A stretch of 64,000 nt of DNA, taken from Halococcoides cellulosivorans. GTDB lineage: Archaea > Halobacteriota > Halobacteria > Halobacteriales > Haloarculaceae. Position 1 is the first letter of the stretch. Each line of letters opens with the position of its first letter. The position numbers were made by a program, and so were the translations under genes. Below are positions 7,383-16,473 of this stretch, one piece after another. The DNA is taken from positions 2,282,836-2,346,835 of the forward strand of contig NZ_CP028858.1 of NCBI RefSeq assembly GCF_003058365.1, written 5' to 3'. The notes under the pieces are model-generated. The model saw nothing but the letters and a program-made list of their open reading frames with translations, was not told where the DNA came from and ran no database searches.

Positions 7383-8332
7383 TCCTCGAAGCCCTCGTCC
7401 GGGAACGAGATGAGGTTCTCCCGGCCGATGCGAAGTTTGTCGATCCGATCGTTCTCGGCCATCTCCGAGAGAAGTTGGGAGACTTTGGCGTTCGACCAGC
7501 CGGTCTCCTCGACGATCGCGGCCTGCTTCATCCGCCCGCCGTTGCGGTCGAGCAGCGCCTCCACGCGCTCTTCGTCGCTGAGCAGGTCGGGATCCGGCGC
7601 TGGCTCGTCGTCCGGATCGGGCGATGGCACGGGTTCGTCGTCCTCGGGGCGGCGCGTGTAGAGCCACCACCCCAGGCCGAGCACGACGACGAAGACGAGC
7701 ACGAGCGCGGGCACCCACCCGAGCGCGCCGACGCCGACGCCGCCGACGAACGTCCCCGACAGCGCGCCGGACTCGAAGCTGTGGGGGCCCTCGATCCGCG
7801 ATTGGCCGTTCTCGACGCCGTAGGGCCAGTCTGTCGGGCCGTACCCAGAGGGCGGGTCGACGATCAGCGTCTGATTCGCGCCGAGTTCAGCGAGCCAGCG
7901 ATCGTCAGTCGCGAACGCGTCACCGATGTGGATCGCGTCGTCCTCGACGCGCGCGAAGTTCTCCCAGGTGAACGCGACCGTGAGTTCGCCCGCGTCGCCG
8001 CCATGCTCGGCGCGGTACTCGACCTCGTCGATCGCCATCTCCCGGCCGGTCGATGCGGCGGCCATGTCGGCGGCGGTCCGGGCGGACTGGAGGCCCTGGG
8101 ATTCGATTCGGCCGTCCTCGTATCGATCTGCGACCTGCTCGAAAGCGACCCGATCGGTCTCGTTGCGGAGCGTGAGCGTGGTCGTGATCTGCCAGCGGGC
8201 GTCACCGTCGCTCTGGAGGGCGATCTCGATGGTCTGGTGGGTTTCGATCGGACTGGTCGCGCCGGTCGCGACACCGCCGATCACGGCGACGGAGACCACC
8301 ACCAAGAGGAGGGCAATCGCCCGAGGCGACAT
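7379..8332 (-). CDS. Membrane-anchored winged-helix regulator with extracellular sensor domain
   Basis: 317 residues from the ATG at 8332, chosen because it is followed directly by a signal sequence (SPRAIALLLVVVSVAVIGGVA); an ATG 39 bases upstream is possible. Order: signal peptide; an outside beta-rich domain of about 185 residues (IEIALQSDGDARWQITTTLTL...); one transmembrane helix (WVPALVLVFVVVLGLGWWLY); an acidic proline linker; and a C-terminal winged helix-turn-helix (LLDRNGGRMKQAAIVEETGW...KVSQLLSEM). This is a one-component signal transducer layout common in haloarchaea, coupling an outside signal to DNA binding. Neither ligand nor target is visible. Confidence 0.85.
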   Translation of the reverse strand: MSPRAIALLLVVVSVAVIGGVATGATSPIETHQTIEIALQSDGDARWQITTTLTLRNETDRVAFEQVADRYEDGRIESQGLQSARTAADMAAASTGREMAIDEVEYRAEHGGDAGELTVAFTWENFARVEDDAIHIGDAFATDDRWLAELGANQTLIVDPPSGYGPTDWPYGVENGQSRIEGPHSFESGALSGTFVGGVGVGALGWVPALVLVFVVVLGLGWWLYTRRPEDDEPVPSPDPDDEPAPDPDLLSDEERVEALLDRNGGRMKQAAIVEETGWSNAKVSQLLSEMAENDRIDKLRIGRENLISFPDEGFED

Positions 8333-8449
8333 ATCGGGCGATTCGAACCTCCGTAGGATAACAGTTTTCATCGCTCAAAAGGCGACAGAGGGCGACCGGA
8401 CGCCGCGGTCGGACGGGATTTAAGACCGGGGGGCCCGAACCTCGCCGTG

Positions 8450-9694
8450 ATGGAATCGCGAGTCCTCGCGCTTGTGGTCGTCCTCGGCGTCGTCAGCGTC
8501 GCCGGCGCCGCGGGCGTCGCCGCGACGGACGTCGGCGCGGTCGGGATCGACGAGGGACGATCGGGTGTCGCCGCACCGGGGGCCGACCTCGGGACCGCGG
8601 CCCACGGCGATGCCGATCAGTTGCGATCGGAGCTCGCGGTCGCCGCACTGGAGACCCGTCTCGACCGGGCGGACGCGGACGCCGAGCGCCGGGCCGCCGT
8701 CGAGGCGGCGGTCGGGCGACTCCAGACCCGCCTCGATCGGTATCGGACCGACCGCCAGCGCGCGGGCGCGGAGTTCGCTGCCGGCGATCGATCGGCCGAC
8801 TCACTCGCGCTCGCGCTCGCACGCGTCGACGGTGACGCCACCCGTCTGCGCGCCGAGCGCGCGGCGATTCAGGCCCTGGCTGCGACCCGGAGTGACCTCT
8901 CGTTGAGCAATGGCCTCGAATCGGAGCTATCGAGCCGATCACAGATCGAGGGCGAGGCGCTCTCACTCGAAGGCCCGGTCCGCGAGCGCGTCCGGACGGA
9001 CGCGGTCTCGGGCGAGCGAACGGCAGTCGTACTCGCCGCCAGCGAGGACGGTGTGGCCGCGAGCACGATCGAATCGGGCTCCTACCGCCGCGAGGTGACC
9101 CGCTGGAACGACTACGTCCCCAGCGGAACCAACCAGTTCCGAGAGTCCAACGGCGGGCCCGTGAGCGCCGCCTACGACCTGGCGAAATCGGAGTACTACG
9201 CCACCGCCTATCAGATGGCGATCGAGAGCGGATCGAACAACCCGAGCATCCTCACCTACGGCGGGTCGATCTACCGGGTGACGTTCCCGTTCGACGGCGG
9301 ACGCGTCCGGGCGTTCGTCGACGGCAACACCACCGCACCGTTCCGTGAACTCCAGCGCCGCTCGGTCGCCGACCTCGACGAACGGACGGTCGCGACCCAC
9401 GAAGGCGACGATCTCACGGTGACGGTCAACGAGACCGACGCGGGCGGGCCCGTCGCGATCGACGTCACCGCCGACGGCGACCCGGTGGATGCGGCCGTCA
9501 CGATCGAGAACACCACGATCGGACAGACCGGATCGGACGGCCGCCGCTGGGTGGTCGACCCCGCGGGCAAGACGCGGGTCACGGTCAGGGCCACGGGCGA
9601 TCGCACGGTCGAGTTCGCTCTCGGCGGGGCGTCCCGTGACACCGCCAGTGAGTCGCAGGGCGTCGCGGACCCCACCGCGACGCTTTCCTCGTAG
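8450..9694 (+). CDS. Secreted haloarchaeal protein with coiled-coil region, unknown function
   Basis: 414 residues, ATG at 8450 (a GTG three bases upstream is possible). A Sec signal peptide (RVLALVVVLGVVSVAGAAGVAA) is followed by an Ala/Arg/Glu-rich helical region (about 55-160) predicted to form a coiled coil. Next comes a mixed domain with YDLAKSEYYATAYQMA and ILTYGGSIYRVTF, and then an Ig-like domain near the C-terminus (VDAAVTIENTTIGQTGSDGRRW). No transmembrane anchor is seen at the end. It directly precedes a pilin-type gene (51 bp apart), so a role at the cell surface with the pilin is plausible but unproven. Confidence 0.75.
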   Translation: MESRVLALVVVLGVVSVAGAAGVAATDVGAVGIDEGRSGVAAPGADLGTAAHGDADQLRSELAVAALETRLDRADADAERRAAVEAAVGRLQTRLDRYRTDRQRAGAEFAAGDRSADSLALALARVDGDATRLRAERAAIQALAATRSDLSLSNGLESELSSRSQIEGEALSLEGPVRERVRTDAVSGERTAVVLAASEDGVAASTIESGSYRREVTRWNDYVPSGTNQFRESNGGPVSAAYDLAKSEYYATAYQMAIESGSNNPSILTYGGSIYRVTFPFDGGRVRAFVDGNTTAPFRELQRRSVADLDERTVATHEGDDLTVTVNETDAGGPVAIDVTADGDPVDAAVTIENTTIGQTGSDGRRWVVDPAGKTRVTVRATGDRTVEFALGGASRDTASESQGVADPTATLSS

Positions 9695-9745
9695 ACCCAA
9701 TCGCGAGTCGCGACATTTTTGCCCACGTAAGCGATCGGCCGAGGT

Positions 9746-10204
9746 ATGGATCGGGCGACCAGTCCCGTCGTCGGCAGCGTCGTGCTGATCGTCCTCACGG
9801 TCGTCCTCGCGGGATCGGTCGCCGCCGCGTTCGGGTCAGTCTCGACGCCCGCAGAGCCGAGGTACGCGAGTATCGATGGGTCGGTCGACGCCGACACCGA
9901 TCAGATCAACCTCATCCACCGTCGGGGCGACCCACTCGACGTCGACGACCTCGATCTGCGCCTGTCGGTCGACGGTGAGCCAGTGACCCACCAGCCCGAC
10001 GTTCCGTTCAACGGCACCGTCGGATTCACCGGTGCGCCCGAGGGGCCGTTCAACGCCGCCAGTGCAGATCGCGTCTGGCGAGCGGGCGACCGGGCCGGAT
10101 TCGAACTGGGAAACAACACCGCGATCGACGCTGGCGATACCGTCACCGTCACTATCTCCCACGAGGGCTATCACGTCGCGACCGTCGAGACGACGGCCAC
10201 CTGA
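9746..10204 (+). CDS. Archaeal type IV pilin-like protein
   Basis: 152 residues with the class III signal layout of archaeal pilins: a short charged leader (MDRATSPVVGS) followed directly by a hydrophobic helix (VVLIVLTVVLAGSVAAAFG). This would be cut by a prepilin peptidase before the helix. The remaining 120 residues form a beta-rich head (DQINLIHRRGDPLDVDDLDLRLSVDG) as in the archaeal pilin N-terminal family. No pilus assembly ATPase or membrane platform is nearby, so it is either a stand-alone pilin or a minor subunit. It follows the secreted protein at 8450. Confidence 0.88.
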   Translation: MDRATSPVVGSVVLIVLTVVLAGSVAAAFGSVSTPAEPRYASIDGSVDADTDQINLIHRRGDPLDVDDLDLRLSVDGEPVTHQPDVPFNGTVGFTGAPEGPFNAASADRVWRAGDRAGFELGNNTAIDAGDTVTVTISHEGYHVATVETTAT

Positions 10205-10213
10205 CAGCGCGAC

Positions 10214-10292
10214 GGTCGGATCGTCGCTTTGGAGATTTTCTCGAAAGACGCGCGCCTCTCGAAGGATGGTCGGATCGTCGCTTTGGAGATTT
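10214..10292. repeat. 25-bp direct repeat pair at the methyltransferase 3' end
   Basis: An identical 25-bp sequence (beginning GGTCGGATCGTCGC) occurs at 10214-10238 and 10268-10292, 54 bp apart. The second copy reaches the stop codon of the minus-strand methyltransferase. It looks like a small tandem duplication of the gene's 3' border. Confidence 0.8.
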
Positions 10293-10914
10293 ACTCGTCG
10301 GGCACGCGCGCGACGGTCGTGATCGCGACGTTCGGGCGGTAGGATGGCCCCATCGTGACGTGTTCGATCGCCTCGAACCCCGCGGCCTCGAACATCCGGT
10401 CGGCCTCGCGCTCGTCGTAAAAGAACATGATCGCGTCCGCGAGTTTGCGGAGCACCCGCGAGGAGGGGGCGTTCGGCCCGACGACGAGCACCTGTCCGCC
10501 CGGTCGTGTCACCCGTCGAAACTCTTCGAGCGCGGCGACGGGGTCGGGCCAGTACTCGATCGACCCCGACGACCAGACCACGTCGAAGCTGTCCGCCGCA
10601 TACGGCAGCCGTTCGGCGTCGCCCCGGGAGAACTGCACCGGGCCGCGCCGCCCGAACTTCTCGTAGGCGTGTTCGAGCTGGTGGGCGCTCTGATCGAGCG
10701 CATGGACCGTCTCGACGTGGTCGAGCAGGCCCGCCGTCCCGAAGCCCGTCCCACAGCCCACGTCGAGGACGCGATCCTCGGCCTCGAAGTCGAGTTCCGC
10801 GAGTGCGTCCGCGCGCATCGCTTCGGTCCAGACGTACGGGTTGATCCGGTCGTAGATCGTCGAGAGAAACCGATAGAACGTCCGCGCCCGCGCCTTGTCT
10901 TCGAGGAGTCCCAT
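10291..10914 (-). CDS. Class I SAM-dependent methyltransferase (quinone-methyltransferase-like)
   Basis: 207 residues starting MGLLEDKARARTFYRFLST at 10914; upstream in-frame sequence lacks family similarity. The SAM-binding motif I is VLDVGCGTGFGT, followed by the acidic DQSAHQL region, motif GDAERLPYAADSFDVVWS and the RVTRPGGQVLVVGP strand. The N-terminus (FYRFLSTIYDRINPYVW) resembles UbiE/MenG-type and methyl-phytyl-benzoquinol methyltransferases, so a role in menaquinone or another prenylated lipid is likely, but the substrate is inferred. It is divergent from the ATP synthase operon. Confidence 0.85.
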   Translation of the reverse strand: MGLLEDKARARTFYRFLSTIYDRINPYVWTEAMRADALAELDFEAEDRVLDVGCGTGFGTAGLLDHVETVHALDQSAHQLEHAYEKFGRRGPVQFSRGDAERLPYAADSFDVVWSSGSIEYWPDPVAALEEFRRVTRPGGQVLVVGPNAPSSRVLRKLADAIMFFYDEREADRMFEAAGFEAIEHVTMGPSYRPNVAITTVARVPDE

Positions 10915-10998
10915 GACCCGGTCCTTACCGGGTCGGCGGCATAATTCCCCGGATTCAGACGCTCGTTGCCGCGGTCGTGGGCCGGGTTCCGCAACGCC

Positions 10999-11006
10999 CA
11001 TATAGC
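10999..11006 (+). promoter_or_regulatory. TATA-like element upstream of atpH
   Basis: The sequence CATATAGC sits about 30 bases before the atpH ATG at 11036, the right distance for a short or absent 5' leader. It lies in the 121-bp gap shared with the divergent methyltransferase. Confidence 0.45.
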
Positions 11007-11035
11007 CGGTCGGGCAATCACCCGACGATCAGACA

Positions 11036-11368
11036 ATGCCACGCCCGGAGGTACTCGAACGCATCAAGGCGGTCGAGAACGAGGCCGACGAGATTCTCGC
11101 GGACGCCGACGACGAGGCCGACGCGATCGTTGCCGAGGCCCGGGAAGCGGCCGAGACGATCGTTGCCGAGGCCCAGGAGGAGGCCGACGAAGCGGCCGAC
11201 GAGCGTCTCGCGGCGGCTCGCGAGGACATCGAGGCCGAGCGCGAGGAGATCGTCGCGGCGGGCGAACAGCGCCGCGAGCGCCTCGTCGAGCAGGCCGAAC
11301 AGAACGAAGACGAGGCGGTCGCGTTCGTCATCGAGCGCTTCGAGGAGGCCGTGAATGCTCAGGCCTGA
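11036..11368 (+). CDS. atpH: A-type ATP synthase subunit H (peripheral stalk)
   Basis: 110 residues, almost entirely a charged heptad-repeat coiled coil rich in Ala, Glu and Asp. This fits the peripheral stalk partner that pairs with subunit E and links the catalytic head to subunit I. First gene of the operon. Its end overlaps the atpI start by 14 bases, so translation is probably coupled. Known haloarchaeal operons run H-I-K-E-C-F-A-B-D, and this position matches. Confidence 0.92.
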   Translation: MPRPEVLERIKAVENEADEILADADDEADAIVAEAREAAETIVAEAQEEADEAADERLAAAREDIEAEREEIVAAGEQRRERLVEQAEQNEDEAVAFVIERFEEAVNAQA

Positions 11369-13520
11369 GCGGATGAGTCGGGTCTCGGTGGTGGGGTCGC
11401 GGGCCGTCCTCCCGGACGTGATCGAGACGGTCCACGACCTCGAAATGCTCCATCTCTCGGAGTACGACGACGCCATCGAGGGGTTCGACCCGGGGTCGCC
11501 CCTGGAGGGGGCCGACGACGCCGCCCAGAAACTCGTCACCGTGCGCGCACTCCTGAGCACGCTGGAAGTCGACCCCGAGGCCGTCGGGCCCGCGCGGATC
11601 GAGCCCGACCGTCTCGACGATCGCCTCGAAGAGATCCGCACCGAGGCCAACGCACTCGACGACCGTCGCGAGGAGCTCGAACAGCGCCGGCGCGATCTGC
11701 AAGCCGAGTACGAACAGGCCGCCCAGTTCGTCGATCTCGGCATCGATCTGGACTTGCTCGGTGGGTACGACACCCTCTCGGTCGCCGTCGGGGCTGGCGA
11801 TCCGGACGCGATCGAGGGGAGCCTGGCGGAATCGGACGCCGTCGAGGCCTTCGAGGTGTTCGCCGGCGAGGAGACCGTCGGCATGTTCGCGTCGCTCGCG
11901 GAGGGCGAGTTGAGCGACGTCCTCGTCGGCGTCGCGTTCGAACCGATCCCGATCCCCGACGGCGAGGCCGACCCCGAAACCTTCCTCCAGCAGCGACGCC
12001 ACGAACTCCGACAGATCGAGTCCGAACTCCGGACCGTCGAGTCGAAACTCGAACGGCTCGCGCTCGACGTCGGCGGCGAACTGCTCGCCGCCGAGGAGTA
12101 CCTCGCCGTCGAAGTGGACAAACGCGAAGCGCCGCTCTCCTTTGCGACGACCGAGCGGGCGTTCGTCGCTGAGGGGTGGCTGCCGACCGAGGAACTCGAC
12201 CGGTTCGAAGAGGTGCTCCGGACCGCCGTCGGTGATCGGATCTCGATCGACGAACTCGAACGCGCCGCCTACGACGAGGGCCACCCCGTCGAACCCGCGC
12301 CCACGGCCGACGCCGAAGCGGACGGCGACGTCGAAGTGCGGGCCGACGGCGGCGTGACCGCGCTGGGTGATCCCAACCCGCCGGTCGTCCAGGACAACCC
12401 CTCGATCGCCCAGCCGTTCGAGCCGTTCGTCACGGCGGTCGGGGTCCCGAACTACGACGAACTCGACCCGACGATCTTGCTGTTGTTGACGTTCCCCGCG
12501 TTCTTCGGGTTCATGATCGGGGACCTGGGCTACGGGCTGATCTACGCCGCGATCGGAGCGATCATGCTCCAGCGATTCGAGCGGCCCGCCATGCGATCGA
12601 TGGGTGGGGTCGCGCTCTGGGCTGGTGGGTTCACCGCGCTGTTCGGCGTGCTGTACGGCGAACTGTTCGGCACCCATCTGGTGACGGCCGTCCTCTGGGA
12701 CGGCCTGCTCGGGATGGACGCGTCACCGCTGCACAAGGGCTTCATCCCCGTGCACAGCGACTGGGCGCTGCTCTGGCTGGTCGGGAGCCTCCTGGCTGGG
12801 CTCGCGCACCTCACCGTCGCGTACGCCGTCGGGTTCGTCGACGATTTGACCCACGGCGTCTGGGCCGCGATCACGGAGAACGCCTCCTGGCTCGCGATGC
12901 TCGTCGGGACCTGGGCGTGGATCTTCAGCTTCCACGGCGGGAGTTTCAAGCCCGATTTCATGGTCGGTGAGACCGCCGTCCTCAACGGCCATCCGTTCCC
13001 CCTGGGCTTTGCGGGCCTGCCTGCGATCGTCGGCATCGTCGGGATCGCACTGTTCGTCGTCGGGTTGGCCCTGCTCGCGATGGGCGAGCCGATCGAACTC
13101 GTCGAATTCCTCGACGTGTTCGTCAACGTCATCTCCTACGTCCGGTTGATGGCCGTCCTGCTCGCGAAAGCCGGAATGGCGTTCGTGGTGAACCTGATCG
13201 TCTTCGGCGTCGGAGCGGAAGGCGACCCACAGAACTGGCATTTCCTCATCGGGGAGTCCCCAGCCGAGTTCACCAGCCACTACGCGAGCGGTGAGATTCT
13301 GTTCGGCGGGCTGACCAACATGGGCATCGCCCCGCTGTTGGTCGGGATCGTCATCCTCGTCGTCGGCCACGCCGTCGTACTCGTTTTGGGTGTCATCAGC
13401 GGCGGCCTGCAGGCCGTGCGTCTCGAATACGTGGAGTTCTTCGGAAAGTTCTACGCCGGCAACGGGCGGGCGTACGAACCGTTCGGCGCCGAGGCCGACG
13501 GCGATCGCGCCTCGAACTGA
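11355..13520 (+). CDS. atpI: A-type ATP synthase subunit I (a subunit, ion channel stator)
   Basis: 721 residues. The N-terminal half is cytosolic and coiled (LDDRREELEQRRRDLQAEYE), serving as the stalk attachment. The C-terminal half, from about residue 370, has some seven or eight membrane helices and forms the ion half-channels. A conserved arginine-bearing segment is visible at VNVISYVRLMAVLLAKAGMAF. The start MLRPERMSRVSVVGS matches haloarchaeal homologues and overlaps atpH. The next operon gene, atpK, is not adjacent: three opposite-strand dockerin genes lie between (13527-19538). Confidence 0.96.
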   Translation: MLRPERMSRVSVVGSRAVLPDVIETVHDLEMLHLSEYDDAIEGFDPGSPLEGADDAAQKLVTVRALLSTLEVDPEAVGPARIEPDRLDDRLEEIRTEANALDDRREELEQRRRDLQAEYEQAAQFVDLGIDLDLLGGYDTLSVAVGAGDPDAIEGSLAESDAVEAFEVFAGEETVGMFASLAEGELSDVLVGVAFEPIPIPDGEADPETFLQQRRHELRQIESELRTVESKLERLALDVGGELLAAEEYLAVEVDKREAPLSFATTERAFVAEGWLPTEELDRFEEVLRTAVGDRISIDELERAAYDEGHPVEPAPTADAEADGDVEVRADGGVTALGDPNPPVVQDNPSIAQPFEPFVTAVGVPNYDELDPTILLLLTFPAFFGFMIGDLGYGLIYAAIGAIMLQRFERPAMRSMGGVALWAGGFTALFGVLYGELFGTHLVTAVLWDGLLGMDASPLHKGFIPVHSDWALLWLVGSLLAGLAHLTVAYAVGFVDDLTHGVWAAITENASWLAMLVGTWAWIFSFHGGSFKPDFMVGETAVLNGHPFPLGFAGLPAIVGIVGIALFVVGLALLAMGEPIELVEFLDVFVNVISYVRLMAVLLAKAGMAFVVNLIVFGVGAEGDPQNWHFLIGESPAEFTSHYASGEILFGGLTNMGIAPLLVGIVILVVGHAVVLVLGVISGGLQAVRLEYVEFFGKFYAGNGRAYEPFGAEADGDRASN

Positions 13521-13526
13521 CCGCCC

Positions 13527-16301
13527 TCAGACCATCTCGAACAGCGCCATCACGTCCTGCATGTCGACCGTGCCGTCTTCCGAGAAGTCGTAAGCCGTCT
13601 CGTGATCGGAGAGCACCGCCTCGTCGGAGTGTTGGTAGAACGTGTTCACGTCGACGAAGTCGAGGCGGCCGTTCCCGTTGAGGTCCTCGTGGAGACCGTC
13701 ACCGTCGATGTCCTGCGGAACAGTGTCCGCGACGGGATCGAGGTCGCCAGTCCGGACGCGGGCCGTCCCCGACGGCGTTTTGGGATCGGGCACGCCCAAC
13801 TCGTAGCTCGTGTGATCGGTCGCGTCGCCGGGAATCGGGCCCGCCAGCGGTTTCACCTGGAACGGGGCCGGGCCGGTCGGATCCGTCCCGTCGATGTCGG
13901 GTTCGACCGAGATCACCGCTTTCGAGGAGCCGTCCGCGAGGTCGGTCGGGAATTCGAGCCCGTCGGGGGCGTTCTGGAGGAAGTCCTCGCCCGGGAACGG
14001 CGGCGCGCCCTGATCGCCCGAGTACGGGGCCGCGTCGTCGGCCATCGCCGGGTGGTCGAACCGGCCCGTCGAGAGCGGCATGCCGCCGTGGACGACCCAG
14101 CCCTCGTACGTCCAGTTCGCCTCGCTCAGATCCGGGAGGTCGAGCGATGCGGAGGGGCCACCCGCGGGATCGAGGAACCAGATGCCCGACCGCTCGTTCG
14201 AGTCGCCGCCGTTCGTCGGCGTCGCCAGGATATAGCTCCCGCTCGCATCCTCGAAGTTCACCGGGAAGGACAGGTCCGCGATACCGTCTTCGAGGGCGCC
14301 CGCGAGCACGACCACGCCGCTCGGGTCGGGGCTCGGATCGTCGCTCGGTTCGATCGTCACGACGATCTTCTCGGCTGCCGAGAGGTCACGGTCGACCTCG
14401 AAGACCGTCGATCCGGCCGCGCTGAACGTCCCGGTCGAGAGTTTCTCACTCCCGCCGTCGAAGATCGCCCACCCCTCGTAGTGACCCTCCGACAGTTCGG
14501 GCAGCATCGACAGGTCGAGCGAGAGCGTCGAGGTCTCGGGCGCGCGAGCGGCCGCGGCGTCCGCGTACAGCGTTGCGGTGCCGTCGGGCGTCTTCGGATC
14601 GGGGGCGTTCAGGTCGTAACTCGTGTGATCGGTCGCGTCGCCGGGGATCGGCGCGGCCAGCGGCTTGACCTGGAACGGGGCCGGGCCGGTCGGATCCGTC
14701 CCGTCGATGTCGGGTTCGACCGAGATCACCGCTTTTGACGAGCCGTCGGCCAGGTCGGTCGGGAATTCGAGACCCTCGGGTGCACCCCAGAGGAAGTCCT
14801 CCCCGGGGAACGGCGGCCCGTCCTGATCGCCCGAGTACGGTGCGCTATCGTCGGCCATCGCCGGGTGGTCGAATCGACCGGTCGAGAGCGGCATGCCGCC
14901 GTGGACGACCCAGCCCTCGTACGTCCAGTTCGCCTCGCTCAGATCGGGCAGGTCGAGCGATGCGGAGGGCCCCGACGGATCGAGGAACCAGATGCCCGAC
15001 CGCTCGTTCGAGTCGCCACCGTTCGTCGGCGTCGCCAGGATGTAGCTTCCGCTCGCATCCTCGAACGAAACGGGGAAGGACAGGTCGGCCGTGCCGTCCG
15101 ACAGCGATCCCGCGAGGACGACCACACCGCTCGGGTCGGGGCTCGGGTCCTCGTCGGGTTCGATCGTCACGACGATCTTCTCGGCCTCCGAGAGGTCGCG
15201 ATCCACCTCGAAGACGTACTCCTCACCCTTCGAGAACGTCCCCGTCGACAGCTTCGTCGCGCCGCCGTCGAAGATCGCCCACCCCTCGTAATGACCCTGA
15301 TCGAGTTCGGGCAGCATCGAGAGGTCGTAGGCGACCGCGTTCATCCCGTCGCTCGTCCCGCGGGCCGCCGCAGCGTCCTCGTACAGTGTCGCCATGCCCG
15401 ACGGCGCTTTCGGATCCGGCACGTCGAGATCGTAGCTCGTGTGATCGGTCGCGTCGCCGGGAATCGGGCCCGCCAGCGGTTTCACCTGAAACGGGGCCGG
15501 GCCGGTCGGATCGGTCCCGTCGATGTCGGGTTCGACCGAGATCACCGCCTTCGAGGAGCCGTCCGCGAGGTCGGTCGGGAACGCCATCTCGCTGGGCGCG
15601 TTCTGCAGGAAGTCCTCCCCGGGGAACGGCGGGCCGTCCTGATCGCCCGAGTACGGCGCCGCGTCGTCGGCCATCGCCGGGTGGTCGAACCGGCCCGTCG
15701 AGAGCGGCATGCCGCCGTGGACGACCCAGCCCTCGTACGTCCAGTTCGCACCGCTCAGATCGGGCAGGTCGAGCGATGCGGAGGGCCCCGACGGATCGAG
15801 GAACCAGATGCCCGACCGCTCGTTCGAGTCGCCACCGTTCGTCGGCGTCGCCAGGATGTAACTCCCGCTCGCATCCTCGAACGAGACGGGGAAGGACAGG
15901 TCGGCCGTCCCGTCCGACAGCGATCCCGCGAGGACGACCACACCGCTCGGGTCGGGGCTCGGGTCCTCGTCGGGTTCGATCGTCACGACGATCTTCTCGG
16001 CCTCCGAGAGGTCACGGTCGACCTCGAAGACGTACTCCTCGCCGGCCGAGAACGTCCCCGTCGAGAGTTTCTCCGACCCGCCGTCGAAGATCGCCCACCC
16101 CTCGTAATGACCCTGATCGAGTGCGGGCAGCATCGAGAGGTCGTAGGCGACCGCGTTCATCGCGCCGGTCGCCGCACTCGCCGTCACGGCCGTCCCGCCC
16201 AGGCCCGCTGTCGCGACCAGCGCCCCCGCCGATCCGAGAAAGCCCCGCCGCGTGGTTCGTCGCCGCTGTGCGTCGTCGTCCGCAGTGTGTGGTTCAGTCA
16301 T
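13527..16301 (-). CDS. Secreted triple-repeat protein with C-terminal dockerin
   Basis: 924 residues from the ATG at 16301, which begins a Tat signal (RRRTTRRGFLGSAGALVATAGL). The body is three near-identical blocks of about 271 residues (period 813-816 bp). Each block holds two related beta domains with the motif YEGWxxxxG..LSTGxF (HYEGWAIFDGG and TYEGWVVHGGM), so there are six domains. They resemble the extracellular part of anti-sigma-K-like proteins, but the function is unknown. The C-terminal 70 residues are a dockerin: calcium-loop segments DIDGDGLHED, DLNGNGRLDFVDVN and YDFSEDGTVDMQDV, ending LFEMV. No catalytic domain, so a structural or binding role is likely. Last of three minus-strand dockerin genes inside the ATP synthase operon. 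Confidence 0.88.
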   Translation of the reverse strand: MTEPHTADDDAQRRRTTRRGFLGSAGALVATAGLGGTAVTASAATGAMNAVAYDLSMLPALDQGHYEGWAIFDGGSEKLSTGTFSAGEEYVFEVDRDLSEAEKIVVTIEPDEDPSPDPSGVVVLAGSLSDGTADLSFPVSFEDASGSYILATPTNGGDSNERSGIWFLDPSGPSASLDLPDLSGANWTYEGWVVHGGMPLSTGRFDHPAMADDAAPYSGDQDGPPFPGEDFLQNAPSEMAFPTDLADGSSKAVISVEPDIDGTDPTGPAPFQVKPLAGPIPGDATDHTSYDLDVPDPKAPSGMATLYEDAAAARGTSDGMNAVAYDLSMLPELDQGHYEGWAIFDGGATKLSTGTFSKGEEYVFEVDRDLSEAEKIVVTIEPDEDPSPDPSGVVVLAGSLSDGTADLSFPVSFEDASGSYILATPTNGGDSNERSGIWFLDPSGPSASLDLPDLSEANWTYEGWVVHGGMPLSTGRFDHPAMADDSAPYSGDQDGPPFPGEDFLWGAPEGLEFPTDLADGSSKAVISVEPDIDGTDPTGPAPFQVKPLAAPIPGDATDHTSYDLNAPDPKTPDGTATLYADAAAARAPETSTLSLDLSMLPELSEGHYEGWAIFDGGSEKLSTGTFSAAGSTVFEVDRDLSAAEKIVVTIEPSDDPSPDPSGVVVLAGALEDGIADLSFPVNFEDASGSYILATPTNGGDSNERSGIWFLDPAGGPSASLDLPDLSEANWTYEGWVVHGGMPLSTGRFDHPAMADDAAPYSGDQGAPPFPGEDFLQNAPDGLEFPTDLADGSSKAVISVEPDIDGTDPTGPAPFQVKPLAGPIPGDATDHTSYELGVPDPKTPSGTARVRTGDLDPVADTVPQDIDGDGLHEDLNGNGRLDFVDVNTFYQHSDEAVLSDHETAYDFSEDGTVDMQDVMALFEMV

Positions 16302-16320
16302 GAGTACGGTCGCACACGGA

Positions 16321-16344
16321 TCGGCGGCCCCGAAGGGCCGCCGA
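16321..16344 (-). promoter_or_regulatory. UUCG-tetraloop hairpin in the leader of the triple-repeat gene
   Basis: A perfect 10-bp stem (16321-16330/16335-16344) closes a four-base loop that reads TTCG on the coding (minus) strand with a C-G closing pair, an exceptionally stable RNA tetraloop. It lies 20 bases before the ATG at 16301. A TATA-like ATTTAATAC sits further upstream at about 16391-16399. It may protect the leader or tune translation. Confidence 0.55.
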
Positions 16345-16473
16345 CAGGTTACACCGTGTGTGAACGTGCAGGAATCCGGACGTCGAAGTATTAAATCATG
16401 GACACTTTGCAAACTCCGAACGAACTCCACCCGAAAACCGTACAAACTTCGACCCGGATCTCGAAGCTCCGAC

